Shown here piece after piece: positions 27,523 to 35,822 of a stretch of 64,000 nt of DNA. This stretch comes from Eubacteriaceae bacterium ES3 (GTDB taxonomy: Bacteria; Bacillota; Clostridia; Eubacteriales; Eubacteriaceae), in contig CP130741.1 in NCBI GenBank assembly GCA_030586155.1, positions 862,680 through 926,679 of the forward strand, given 5' to 3'. The first letter of the stretch is position 1; each line of letters begins with the position of its first letter. Under the pieces are notes generated by a model. The model was not told the DNA's origin and ran no database searches. It saw nothing but the letters and a program-made list of their open reading frames with translations. The position numbers were made by a program, and so were the translations under genes.

Positions 27523-28209
27523 TTAAATTTTCCTCATTTTATAACCGATGCCAAAGACCGTTTGAATATATTTATTGCCCTGAGAATCAATTTTACGACG
27601 AATTCGCTGGACATGCATATCAACGGTTCGGGTATCACCGTAATAGTCGTAACCCCAGATTTTTTCGAGCAGAGAATCTCGGGGAAAAACCTGTTCCAGA
27701 TTGGAGGCAAGAAGGAAGAGGAGTTCAAATTCCTTGGGAGTAAGATGAATTTCTTCTTCTTTAAGAGTTACCATCCGTTCATCGGGATAGATGCAGAGAT
27801 CGCCATTTTTAATCACTGAATCTTCCTTTGGCGGATCCATAATAGTCGCTGAACGGCGCAAATGGGCTTTGATTCGAGCCAGTAGCTCGCGATTATCAAA
27901 GGGTTTAGTCAGGTAGTCATCAGCACCCAGTTCAAGACCCAGAACTTTATCGATAATATCCGTTTTTGCGGTCAACATAATGATTGGTACACCCAGCTGG
28001 GGAGAAAGTTCGCGGCAAACATCATAGCCATTTTTTTTGGGCAGCATAATATCCAGGACAATAAGATCAGGTCGGATTTCCAGTGCTTTTTCCACAGCTT
28101 CAACGCCATCGTATGCGGTTTCCACCTGATATCCTTCAAATTCAAGTTCCATTTTTATTAAATCAACAATAGAAGCTTCGTCATCGACAACTAAAATTTT
28201 CTCATTCAT
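27523..28209 (-). CDS. OmpR/PhoB-family response regulator
   Basis: 228 residues. The receiver domain (1 to about 120) has the acidic pocket VVDDE, the phosphoacceptor in LIVLDIMLPKKNGYD, the switch Thr in MLTAKTD and the Lys in DYLTKPFDNREL. The winged-helix DNA-binding domain (about 130-228) has HLTPKEFELLFLLASN and RTVDMHVQRIRRKID. It is the partner of the adjacent kinase, whose ATG follows the regulator's TAA directly. OmpR/PhoB-type regulators bind direct repeats spaced by about one helical turn, which makes the 11-bp-spaced boxes at 55227-55268 a candidate target; that link is only inference. ttcA ends 21 bases upstream of it. Confidence 0.93.
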   Translation of the reverse strand: MNEKILVVDDEASIVDLIKMELEFEGYQVETAYDGVEAVEKALEIRPDLIVLDIMLPKKNGYDVCRELSPQLGVPIIMLTAKTDIIDKVLGLELGADDYLTKPFDNRELLARIKAHLRRSATIMDPPKEDSVIKNGDLCIYPDERMVTLKEEEIHLTPKEFELLFLLASNLEQVFPRDSLLEKIWGYDYYGDTRTVDMHVQRIRRKIDSQGNKYIQTVFGIGYKMRKI

Positions 28210-28230
28210 TTTGTATCCCTCTTTCTGTAT

Positions 28231-28941
28231 TTAAAACCACAAGTGTAATTGTTCTTCATTTTGGATAGCTCGGATAACCCGGTCATAGAGATCGGGTACG
28301 GTCAGTTTCACTGTTTTTAATAATTGTTTTACTTCTTCACGTTTGGTATGGCCATCGGCAGGGCAGGTGCTTTTGATAACCGGTAGTTCCTTTAGTAAAG
28401 GATCGAATAAAATGTCTTTTTCTTTAACGAAAATCATCGGGCGAATCAGGGTGATATCTTTTCGATCAAGATAAGTTACGGGAGAGAATGTGTTAATTCG
28501 TCCTTCGTAAAAAAGACTGAGAAAAAATGTTTCAACCACATCGTCACTGTGATGACCAAATGCAATTTTCCGACAACCCTCAGAAATTGCCAGATCGTGA
28601 AGTGCGCCACGTTTCATTCTGGCACACAGGGAGCAGGGGCTTTTCTCCTGCCGTTCTTCAAAAACTATAGGGCCAATTTCTGTTTTTTTAATCGTATAGG
28701 GAACTGTAAGCTCTTTACATAAATCAACCAGTGGGGTGAAATCCATTCCCTCAAAACCGAGATCCAGGGTGATCGCTTTTAATTCGAAAGGAACAGGTGA
28801 AAAATACTGAAAGCGTTTCATTGCCATCAGTAGGGCTGTACTGTCCTTCCCGCCAGAAAGACCAACGGCGATGGAATCGCCAGGTTTAATCATTTCATAT
28901 TGTTCAATGCCTCGTCGTAGAGGACCAAGAATTTTTTTCAA
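28231..28941 (-). CDS. ttcA: tRNA 2-thiocytidine biosynthesis protein TtcA-like
   Basis: 236 residues of the TtcA/TtuA PP-loop family. The ATP-binding PP-loop is SGGKDSTALLMAM (about 30-42), followed by the conserved CSLCARMKRG and HHSDDVVETFFLSLFYEG, and CPADGHTKREE near the end. The first CxxC and a later Cys probably hold an iron-sulfur cluster, as in TtcA, which puts sulfur at C32 of certain tRNAs. The exact tRNA position cannot be told from sequence alone. The start ATG at 28939-28941 faces the divergent small exporter gene across 159 bases. The response regulator follows 21 bases after its stop, so a shared transcript is likely. Confidence 0.85.
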   Translation of the reverse strand: MKKILGPLRRGIEQYEMIKPGDSIAVGLSGGKDSTALLMAMKRFQYFSPVPFELKAITLDLGFEGMDFTPLVDLCKELTVPYTIKKTEIGPIVFEERQEKSPCSLCARMKRGALHDLAISEGCRKIAFGHHSDDVVETFFLSLFYEGRINTFSPVTYLDRKDITLIRPMIFVKEKDILFDPLLKELPVIKSTCPADGHTKREEVKQLLKTVKLTVPDLYDRVIRAIQNEEQLHLWF

Positions 28942-29005
28942 AGATGTACTCCATTATAGAAATTATGCCAGACCAGATAATAGTTAACCTTAAATAGAAA
29001 ATGGC

Positions 29006-29034
29006 TTGTCAAAAAATTAGATAAAAGGTAAAAT
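29006..29034 (+). promoter_or_regulatory. Promoter of the small exporter-pepP unit
   Basis: TTGTCA (29006-29011) and TAAAAT (29029-29034) with a 17-base spacer; the start ATG is at 29101. Confidence 0.6.
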
Positions 29035-29100
29035 GGGAATCTGATGACATTGAGAATATTGTAACATCGAATCACCCAGAATAAAAGGAGATTATCCCTG

Positions 29101-29586
29101 ATGAAAGAAACAATTATAAGTTTATTGGCATTTTTACCGGACTGGTTTGAAATTCTTCTGGTTTCAGCGATTCCAGTCGTTGAATTAAGAGGTTCGATTC
29201 CCCTGGGAATCCTTGTTTACGGAATGCCCTATATACAGACTTATTTATTGGGAGTTTTGGGAAGCTTGATTCCAGCTCCCTTTATTTTGGCTTTTATTCC
29301 CGCAATCCTCAATTGGATGGCAAAAACGAAGGTGTTTGGTAGTCTAGCACAATGGATTATTCGCAAAGGAATGAAAAAATCAGATAAAATTGCCCGAACT
29401 AAATTTTTTGGTCTGTTTTTCTTTGTAGCCATTCCCTTGCCGGGAACAGGAGTATGGACTGGCTGTCTGGCCGCTTCATTAATGGGAATGGAATTCAGAC
29501 AAAGTATGATTTCGGTGATCCTTGGCACGATGACGGCGGGACTGATTGTGACAATGCTGGTTGCTGGTGGTTTATTGTTAGTTTAA
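29101..29586 (+). CDS. Small multi-drug export family membrane protein (COG2426)
   Basis: 161 residues, almost entirely hydrophobic with about four membrane segments. The N-terminal region has the family feature VSAIPVVELRGSIPLGI, and later ones are PLPGTGVWTGCLAASLMGM. The Pfam family name suggests small multidrug export, but no substrate is established for this group, so the name should be read as a label. The charged loop KKSDKIARTKFFG lies between membrane segments. AAAAGGAG (29085-29092) is the ribosome site. pepP starts 20 bases after its stop. Confidence 0.85.
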   Translation: MKETIISLLAFLPDWFEILLVSAIPVVELRGSIPLGILVYGMPYIQTYLLGVLGSLIPAPFILAFIPAILNWMAKTKVFGSLAQWIIRKGMKKSDKIARTKFFGLFFFVAIPLPGTGVWTGCLAASLMGMEFRQSMISVILGTMTAGLIVTMLVAGGLLLV

Positions 29587-29606
29587 ATATTCTGAAAGGA
29601 AGAAAA

Positions 29607-30785
29607 ATGGCATTATCAAAAGTATTTCATCAAAGCAGACGAAGGGCACTTGGCGAACAACTGAAAGAAAATGATCTGGCTCTGGTTTTTTCTGGAAGGG
29701 AAATTATGATGTCGGCAGATGCCAATTATCCATTTCGGGTTAACCATAATTTTTATTATCTGACTGGATTAGAGGAAGCCCTGGTTTTATATGTTCTGTT
29801 TAAAAATGAGCATGGAGAATTGGAAGAAAGTCTCTACTTAAACGAAGTAGATCCGTTAAAAGAGAAATGGGAAGGCCGTAAACTAAGAGCTGATGAGGCT
29901 GCTCATCAGACAGGCATTCGAGATATTAAAACATATGAACAGTTACCGGATGATCTTAAGGCCCGAAAAATCAGCGCTTTATACCTTGATTCCAGAGTCT
30001 TACCCTATCAAAATTTTAAAATTCAGGAAGAGACACTTAAGCAGTTTTTAAAAAAACAAAACACAGCTGATTTAAATCCAATTTTTGAAAGAATGAGACT
30101 GATTAAAGGTACAGAGGAGATTGCGGCAATTAAGAAGGCCAGTCAGCTGACTAAAAAGGCTTTTAAACGGATGTGTCAGGAAATTAAGCCGGGACTCTAT
30201 GAATATGAGCTGGCTGCCTGTTTTGAATATCTGATTAAACGATGGGGCGCTCAGGGAACGTCATTTGACAGTATCGTAGCATCAGGTGAAAATGCTACTG
30301 TTTTACACTATATCACCAATCAGAGGCGAATTAGAGAAGGTGAGCTGGTTTTGTTTGATCTTGGAGCTCGGGTCAACGGATATTGCGGTGATTTAAGTCG
30401 GACAGTTGCGGTCTCAACGGAGATGACAAACGAACAGGCTATGTATTTTGAGATGGTTCATTCTGTTCAGAAGGAAATGTTTAAAGCATATAAACCCGGT
30501 GCTTCCTTAAAAGCACTTCAGAAAAGAACTCTGGATTTGTTTGAGGAAAAGTGTCGAACAAACGACTGCCTGCCTGCAAGCGGTGACATAAAAGAGTATT
30601 ATTATCACGGGATCGGGCACTCTCTAGGACTTGATACCCATGATATCAGGCCACAAGGTGATTTGATATTAGAACCGGGGATGGTTATGACAGTTGAACC
30701 GGGAATATATGTCAAAGAGGCTGGGATTGGTATTCGCATTGAAGATGATGTTGTGATTACTCAAACCGGGTGTGAAGTTTTGTAA
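29607..30785 (+). CDS. pepP: Xaa-Pro aminopeptidase (M24B)
   Basis: 392 residues. An N-terminal creatinase-like AMP_N domain (1 to about 150, with RVNHNFYYLTGLEE) precedes the pita-bread catalytic domain. Dinuclear metal ligands are visible as the Asp in LVLFDLGARVNGYCGDLSRT (two Asp), the His in HGIGHSLGLDTHD, and the Glu residues in VEPGIYV and IRIEDD. It removes N-terminal residues linked to proline in the cytoplasm. The open frame runs upstream to 29454 within the exporter gene, but ATG 29607 after AAAGGAAG is the real start. The stop is immediately followed by the S-box promoter of metK. Confidence 0.93.
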   Translation: MALSKVFHQSRRRALGEQLKENDLALVFSGREIMMSADANYPFRVNHNFYYLTGLEEALVLYVLFKNEHGELEESLYLNEVDPLKEKWEGRKLRADEAAHQTGIRDIKTYEQLPDDLKARKISALYLDSRVLPYQNFKIQEETLKQFLKKQNTADLNPIFERMRLIKGTEEIAAIKKASQLTKKAFKRMCQEIKPGLYEYELAACFEYLIKRWGAQGTSFDSIVASGENATVLHYITNQRRIREGELVLFDLGARVNGYCGDLSRTVAVSTEMTNEQAMYFEMVHSVQKEMFKAYKPGASLKALQKRTLDLFEEKCRTNDCLPASGDIKEYYYHGIGHSLGLDTHDIRPQGDLILEPGMVMTVEPGIYVKEAGIGIRIEDDVVITQTGCEVL

Positions 30786-30790
30786 AGGAC

Positions 30791-30819
30791 TTGACAAGTA
30801 GTCCAGTCCGGTGTAGTAT
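30791..30819 (+). promoter_or_regulatory. Promoter of the metK S-box leader
   Basis: TTGACA (30791-30796) and TAGTAT (30814-30819), spacer 17 bases, about 20 bases before the riboswitch. Confidence 0.65.
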
Positions 30820-30838
30820 AGTGAGGAAATTGAATATT

Positions 30839-30975
30839 TACCTATCCAGAGAGGTGGAGGGACAGGCCCGATGAAACCCGGCAACCAGCATATGCATGGT
30901 GCCAATACCTGCACAAATGTGCAATGATGGGATGTTTTAAAGTAATTTAAACCCCATTTTTTAATGGGGTTTTCT
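30839..30975 (+). promoter_or_regulatory. SAM-I (S-box) riboswitch with terminator, upstream of metK
   Basis: The core AGAGAGGTGGAGGGAC, GGCCCGATGAAACCCGGCAA and the later GGTGCCAATACCTGC match the S-box consensus. The closing stem CCTATC (30841-30846) pairs with GATGGG (30926-30931). A terminator AACCCCATT/AATGGGGTT with TTTTC follows at 30949-30974. SAM binding is expected to stop transcription before metK, giving feedback on SAM synthesis. Confidence 0.95.
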
Positions 30976-31015
30976 TTATGAGGTAAATAAATTAGTTCAA
31001 TTATAAGGAGAATAT

Positions 31016-32188
31016 ATGAAAAAACTGTTTACATCTGAATCAGTCACCGAGGGACATCCGGATAAAATCTGTGATCAGATTTCCGATGCGGTACTGGATG
31101 CGATTTTTGAGCAGGATCCGATGGCTCGCGTAGCCTGCGAAACAATGGTTACAACTGGACTTGTGATGGTAGCCGGAGAAATTACGACCAGCTGCTATGT
31201 CGATATCCCTAAACTTGTTCGTGAAACCGTACGAGAAATCGGATATGACCGAGCCAAATATGGTTTTGACTGTGATACCTGTGCTGTCGTTACAGCCATT
31301 GATGAGCAGTCTTCTGATATTGCAATGGGAGTAGATGAAGCGCTGGAATCTAAGGAAGGAAGCCTTAAAGAAGCCAACCTGGCAACAGGTGCCGGAGACC
31401 AGGGAATGATGTTTGGCTTTGCCTGTGATGAAACACCGGAGCTGATGCCGCTGCCGATCTCGCTGGCACATCAGTTGTCAAAAAGACTGACAGATATCCG
31501 AAAAGAGAAAGTTGTTGATTATTTGCGACCAGATGGAAAAACACAGGTAACTGTGGAATATGATGATGGTGTACCAACCCGAATTGACACGATTGTTATT
31601 TCTACTCAACACAGTGCTGATGTTTCTTCAGAAACGATCAAAACGGATATGCTTGAAAAAGTAATTAAGCCGGTAATTGATGAAAAACTATTAGACGAAA
31701 ACACCCGATATTTTATCAATCCGACTGGACGTTTTGTTATCGGTGGACCTCAAGGGGATTGCGGTTTAACCGGACGAAAAATTATTGTTGATACTTATGG
31801 CGGTTATGGTCGTCACGGCGGCGGCGCTTTTTCAGGAAAAGATCCAACAAAGGTAGATCGATCAGGCGCTTATGCAGCACGATATGTGGCAAAGAATATT
31901 GTTGGAGCCGGACTGGCTAAAAAATGTGAAGTTGAACTGGCCTATGCAATTGGCGTGGCGGAGCCTGTTTCTATCTATATTGATACTTTCGAAACGGGAA
32001 CTATTCCAGAAGATGAGATTGTAGCCTTAGTCAGAGAACACTTCGATTTGCGACCGGCAGCAATTATTGAAAAGTTAGGGCTGCGGGCGCCAATTTATAA
32101 ACAGACGGCTGCATACGGCCATTTTGGCAGAAATGATCTTAATTTACCATGGGAACGTCTTGATATGGTTGATGTATTAAAAAGATAA
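31016..32188 (+). CDS. metK: S-adenosylmethionine synthetase
   Basis: 390 residues, normal length. It joins methionine and ATP to give SAM. Signature segments are [36 protein letters not shown], the glycine-rich [18 protein letters not shown], and the [12 protein letters not shown] region near the end. The ribosome site AAGGAG lies 6-7 bases before ATG 31016. It is alone in its transcript between the S-box terminator and a strong terminator at 32193-32230. It uses the methionine whose synthesis genes lie at 6303-10979; those genes lack a visible S-box, so only the last step here is under SAM feedback. Confidence 0.97.
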   Translation: MKKLFTSESVTEGHPDKICDQISDAVLDAIFEQDPMARVACETMVTTGLVMVAGEITTSCYVDIPKLVRETVREIGYDRAKYGFDCDTCAVVTAIDEQSSDIAMGVDEALESKEGSLKEANLATGAGDQGMMFGFACDETPELMPLPISLAHQLSKRLTDIRKEKVVDYLRPDGKTQVTVEYDDGVPTRIDTIVISTQHSADVSSETIKTDMLEKVIKPVIDEKLLDENTRYFINPTGRFVIGGPQGDCGLTGRKIIVDTYGGYGRHGGGAFSGKDPTKVDRSGAYAARYVAKNIVGAGLAKKCEVELAYAIGVAEPVSIYIDTFETGTIPEDEIVALVREHFDLRPAAIIEKLGLRAPIYKQTAAYGHFGRNDLNLPWERLDMVDVLKR

Positions 32189-32192
32189 GTAA

Positions 32193-32230
32193 AATACAAG
32201 AGCCTTCACTTTGTTGAAGGCTCTTGTATT
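32193..32230 (+). terminator. Terminator after metK
   Basis: AATACAAGAGCCTTCA (32193-32208) is mirrored exactly by TGAAGGCTCTTGTATT (32215-32230). Confidence 0.8.
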
Positions 32231-32370
32231 AAGAAATATTAAAAGAATACTGATAGAAATCCCGCTTTGTTTAGGTAAATGCATATTCGGTAAGAATATT
32301 TGGTCCATTTTTCCTTGAAATTGCATTGAAATTAATTTCGGAAAATTCTATTTTTAATTCACAAAGAGTA

Positions 32371-32379
32371 TGCTATAAT
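32371..32379 (+). promoter_or_regulatory. Extended -10 promoter of the first M23 peptidase gene
   Basis: TGCTATAAT at 32371-32379, with a weak TTTTTA at -35. The start ATG is at 32425. Confidence 0.5.
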
Positions 32380-32424
32380 ACAATCGTTACAAATTCAATA
32401 AATTTTAAACAAAGGGAAAGACAA

Positions 32425-33663
32425 ATGAAAAAACATAGAATATTATCAGGGATTTTAACTGGTTCACTGGTTTTGACATTTTTAATTAGTCCTGTTAATG
32501 GGGCGTCGCTTACCGATCAGTTGGCAGAAAGTAATGCCAGGCAGGAAGAGGCTCAATATCAGGTTGATATGACCCAAAATACGATTGACGGGATTGCTGC
32601 TGAAGCAGAAAAAGTTAATCAGGAAATTAACCGGATTAATGGTGTCATTGAAAGTATCAATACTGAGATTTCTGAGCTGGAAACGCGAATTGCAAAAACG
32701 CAGCAGGAACTGGGAATAGCAGAAGCAAAAAAAACTGAACAGGAAGATGAAATGAGTGATCGTGTTCGTACCCTATATATGTACGGAAACGACAGTATTT
32801 TGGAATTCCTTTTTTCGGCTACAGATTTTTCTGATTTTATTACCAAATTGGATATGTCGCGATACATTGTATCGGCAGATAAAGATATTCTAAAAGCCTT
32901 GGAAGAGACTCAGAATGAGATTGATGAGAAAAAAGCAAGTATTGAAGCTGATCGTCTGAAGACTGTTGAAAAGCGAACTGAGCAGGAATCGGTACTTGAA
33001 GAACAGGAAAGTATAAAAGCACAAAAAGATCAATTGATTGCTCAAAACCAGGTGATCTTAGATGAGTATACAGCTATTTTGGAATCAGAAGTGGCAACCG
33101 GAGCAGCAATCGAAAGTCAATTGGAAGCTTATTATGCTGAACAGCAGCGTCTTGCTGAAGAGGCCGCGCAACAGGCGGCACAAGAGTCAGCTGATAATTC
33201 AACTGGAGATGCTGGTAGTGGTGCTGATAATAGCAGTGACGGCGGAAGCAGCTCAGGATCATCCAGTGATATCGTCTATTCAAGTGGTTATGTCTGGCCT
33301 TGCTCAGGGTCAATAACCAGTCCTTTTGGCTGGAGAACTCACCCAATTTATGGTGATCAGCGTTTCCACTCAGGCGTTGATATTGGTGCTTCTAGTGGAA
33401 CAGCGGTAGCCAGTGCCGGTAACGGAACGGTTATTTCTGCTGGCTGGAACGGTGGATATGGAAATTGTATTATAGTTGATCTTGGCAATGGTGTATCAGC
33501 AGTTTATGCACATCTCAGTGCCATGTACGTTTCCGCTGGACAAACGGTAAGTGCAGGTCAAACCGTAGGTGCTGTTGGAAGTACCGGTGATTCTACAGGT
33601 CCCCACCTTCACTTCGAAATGCGCCTCTACGGATCAGCCGTTAGTCCGTATAACTATTTTTAA
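32425..33663 (+). CDS. EnvC-like murein hydrolase: coiled coil plus M23 peptidase (copy 1)
   Basis: 412 residues. A signal peptide (1 to about 27, ending in VNGAS) precedes a long two-part coiled coil (about 30-240), containing DRVRTLYMYGNDSILEFLFSATDFSDFI. A Gly/Ser-rich linker (about 265-290) leads to a LytM/M23 peptidase domain. Zinc ligands are visible as HSGVD (His and Asp) and HLHFE, with VYAHLS between. The architecture matches EnvC and the FtsEX-activated hydrolase PcsB. It lies upstream of ftsEX, and a second copy follows ftsX. Start: the frame is open back to 32326, but ATG 32425 begins the signal peptide after GGGAAAG and lies downstream of the promoter. An element of the four-helix repeat family follows directly after the stop. 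Confidence 0.92.
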   Translation: MKKHRILSGILTGSLVLTFLISPVNGASLTDQLAESNARQEEAQYQVDMTQNTIDGIAAEAEKVNQEINRINGVIESINTEISELETRIAKTQQELGIAEAKKTEQEDEMSDRVRTLYMYGNDSILEFLFSATDFSDFITKLDMSRYIVSADKDILKALEETQNEIDEKKASIEADRLKTVEKRTEQESVLEEQESIKAQKDQLIAQNQVILDEYTAILESEVATGAAIESQLEAYYAEQQRLAEEAAQQAAQESADNSTGDAGSGADNSSDGGSSSGSSSDIVYSSGYVWPCSGSITSPFGWRTHPIYGDQRFHSGVDIGASSGTAVASAGNGTVISAGWNGGYGNCIIVDLGNGVSAVYAHLSAMYVSAGQTVSAGQTVGAVGSTGDSTGPHLHFEMRLYGSAVSPYNYF

Positions 33664-33667
33664 TAAT

Positions 33668-33797
33668 AAAGCCGTGCAAAATTAGAGCCGGCCTCCCTGA
33701 CAGGAGAAAGTTATTTATCCTGTCAGGGAGGCCGGCTCTAATTTTATAGGGCGAAGCCCTAAACGAGGTGTTTGGAAAACACCGAGTGCAGCACGGC
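33668..33797 (+). repeat. Four-helix junction element, site B (single, cleanest copy)
   Basis: Outer stem GCCGTGC (33671-33677) with GCACGGC (33791-33797). The long hairpin 33678-33745 has perfect 28-base arms. Third hairpin TAGGGC-GAA-GCCCTA (33747-33761). Fourth hairpin GGTGTTT-GGA-AAACACC (33767-33783) lies between GA and GA. It begins 5 bases after the M23 peptidase stop, so its long hairpin may end that transcript. Confidence 0.8.
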
Positions 33798-34210
33798 AAA
33801 AAGTAAAGATAATCGAATGACTTGAGCTATAAGAGGTAAACTTTTCAGTATGATTTAAGAAAAATTGAAATATCTCTGTTACCAAAACATAGAGAATAGA
33901 AATTTTATAGCTATAAAGGCTTTCATTAGGGCAGTGCACTAACAATTTCACTGTCTTACGTTTCAAAATTGCTGAAAAGTACAGTTTTAGTTTACATTTG
34001 TTACAAAATATTTATTTTCTTAATGAAATACAAGATAAAATGTGTTAGAATAATACTCGGTAATGAAACGGCAATGTTTAAATTTTCATTTTAGTTTGGA
34101 GTAGTCTTGGATTTTGTATTCCAAAAAAACAAATTTTAAGGAAAAATTTAAATTTATCGTGGATAATACGAGTCGTCTAATTTTTTAAGAGGGCCGTAAA
34201 GAGGTAGAAA
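33798..34210. other. Non-coding gap before ftsE
   Basis: 413 AT-rich bases without a supported gene. A possible extended -10 box TGTTAGAAT lies at 34043-34051, which would leave a leader of about 150 bases before ftsE. ACTTTTCAG near 33840 and CTGAAAAGT at 33972-33980 are inverted copies too far apart to interpret. I see no riboswitch. Confidence 0.5.
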
Positions 34211-34900
34211 ATGATAGAATTTAGAAATGTAACAAAAGGTTATGATAAAAACAAATGTGAAGCACTTAAAGATGTGAGTCTTTTTATTGATAAAGGCGAG
34301 TTTGTTTTTCTAGTCGGGCGAAGCGGGGCTGGAAAATCAACTTTCATCAAACTGCTTTTAAGAGAAGTGGATGTTTCTTCTGGAGATATCCTGATTAATA
34401 ACTATAGTATAGCCAAACTTTCAAAAAAAGAGATTCCTTATCTAAGACGAAAAATTGGTGTAGTATTTCAGGATTTCCGATTACTTGAATCAAAAAGTGT
34501 ATATGAAAATGTGGCTTATGCGATGGAAATCATCGGTAAATCAGAGAAACAGATTGCTAAGCGTGTTCCGCTGGCACTGGAAATGGTTGGACTTACTCAT
34601 CGTATTAACCATTATCCAAATGAATTATCGGGGGGAGAACAGCAACGTGTGGTAATTGCCAGAGCGATTATCAATAATCCGACCATTCTGATTTGTGATG
34701 AGCCAACTGGAAATTTGGATCCAGAAACCTCCTATGAAATTATTAAGATTTTGGAAGAAGTCAACCGTCGGGGGACAACAGTTGTAGTCGTAACCCATGA
34801 TCGGGAAATCGTTGATGTGATGAAGAAAAGGGTTCTAACCCTTGAAGATGGTTGCCTGATTATTGATGATGCAACAGGAAGGTACGGCTATGAGGTTTAG
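34211..34900 (+). CDS. ftsE: Cell division ATP-binding protein FtsE
   Basis: 229 residues, normal for FtsE. It is the ATPase of the FtsEX complex, which switches on peptidoglycan hydrolases at the division site. Walker A GRSGAGKSTFIKLLLRE, Q-loop VFQDFRLLESKSV, ABC signature LSGGEQQRVVIARA, Walker B ILICDEPTGNLDPE and the switch His in VVTHDREIVD are all present. GAGG precedes ATG 34211. The last 11 bases overlap ftsX. Both neighbours in the wider locus are M23 hydrolases of the type FtsEX controls. Confidence 0.96.
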   Translation: MIEFRNVTKGYDKNKCEALKDVSLFIDKGEFVFLVGRSGAGKSTFIKLLLREVDVSSGDILINNYSIAKLSKKEIPYLRRKIGVVFQDFRLLESKSVYENVAYAMEIIGKSEKQIAKRVPLALEMVGLTHRINHYPNELSGGEQQRVVIARAIINNPTILICDEPTGNLDPETSYEIIKILEEVNRRGTTVVVVTHDREIVDVMKKRVLTLEDGCLIIDDATGRYGYEV

Positions 34901-35807
34901 TTCATTTAAAACAATGCCTAAAAATATCTTAAGGGACACCATCCAGAGTATTGAGCGTAACAATTTAATGAGTGCGGCATCAGTGGTATCAGTCGTTGCG
35001 GCTCTCTTGATTCTAGGAATTTTCTTAATTTTGACAATCAATGTTGAAGAAGTAACCAAGGATATTGAATCTCAACTGGAACTGACAGTATTTCTACAGG
35101 AAGACTTTACTGATTCGCAAAAGGATACAATTGAAGAAGCTTTTGATGAAAGCGATATGATCGAGTCGGTTGATTTTGAAAGTGCTGAGGAAGCTTTAGA
35201 GAAATTTACCGTCAGTCTTGAAGATTATGCGCCTTTATTAAGTGGTTATAATTCTGAAAATAATCCTATGCCAGCCTCGTTTATCGTAAAAGTTAAGGAT
35301 CCTCAGGATCTGGAAGCAGTACAGGAACTGGCGATGGAGTATGAAGGCGAAGGTGTGGAATATGTTCGTTATGGACAGGAATATGTCGAAGTACTGATCA
35401 GTTTCAATAACTTCACTAATACTTTAAGTATTGGGGTCCTGATCGTCCTTTCACTGATTTCCATCTTTATTATATACAACACCATCAAGTTAACGGTCTT
35501 TGCCAGAAGGCGTGAGATTGGAATTATGAAATATGTGGGTGCAACCAATACTTATATTCGGACCCCCTTTATTTTGGAAGGTTTATTTCTCGGTGTAATT
35601 GGTGCAGTCATTGCCTATATGGTTATCCGAGTAACATATTTTTACATTCTAGGTATTATCGGTACAAGTTCATTTTTACCGGTTGATGCTCAATTAGCTT
35701 CACCGACAACGGTATTAAGTCAACTGATCATCTTTTTCCTCTTGTATGGGGGAATCATTGGTGCGGTTGGTAGTGTTTTTGCAATCAGAAAATTCTTAGA
35801 TGTATAA
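34890..35807 (+). CDS. ftsX: Cell division permease-like protein FtsX
   Basis: 305 residues with the FtsX layout: a short cytoplasmic N-terminus (NILRDTIQSIERNNLMSAASV), a first membrane segment at about 28-50, and an extracellular domain at about 55-175. Three more membrane segments follow in about 185-305, with the loop FARRREIGIMKYVGATNTYIRTPFILEG. FtsX passes the ATPase signal of FtsE to extracellular hydrolases bound to its outer domain. The open frame begins at 34863, but ATG 34890 after AGGAAGG gives the normal N-terminus and overlaps ftsE by 11 bases. The second M23 hydrolase starts 15 bases after the stop and is the likely direct partner. Confidence 0.95.
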   Translation: MRFSSFKTMPKNILRDTIQSIERNNLMSAASVVSVVAALLILGIFLILTINVEEVTKDIESQLELTVFLQEDFTDSQKDTIEEAFDESDMIESVDFESAEEALEKFTVSLEDYAPLLSGYNSENNPMPASFIVKVKDPQDLEAVQELAMEYEGEGVEYVRYGQEYVEVLISFNNFTNTLSIGVLIVLSLISIFIIYNTIKLTVFARRREIGIMKYVGATNTYIRTPFILEGLFLGVIGAVIAYMVIRVTYFYILGIIGTSSFLPVDAQLASPTTVLSQLIIFFLLYGGIIGAVGSVFAIRKFLDV

Positions 35808-35822
35808 GGTTTGGGGGATTCA

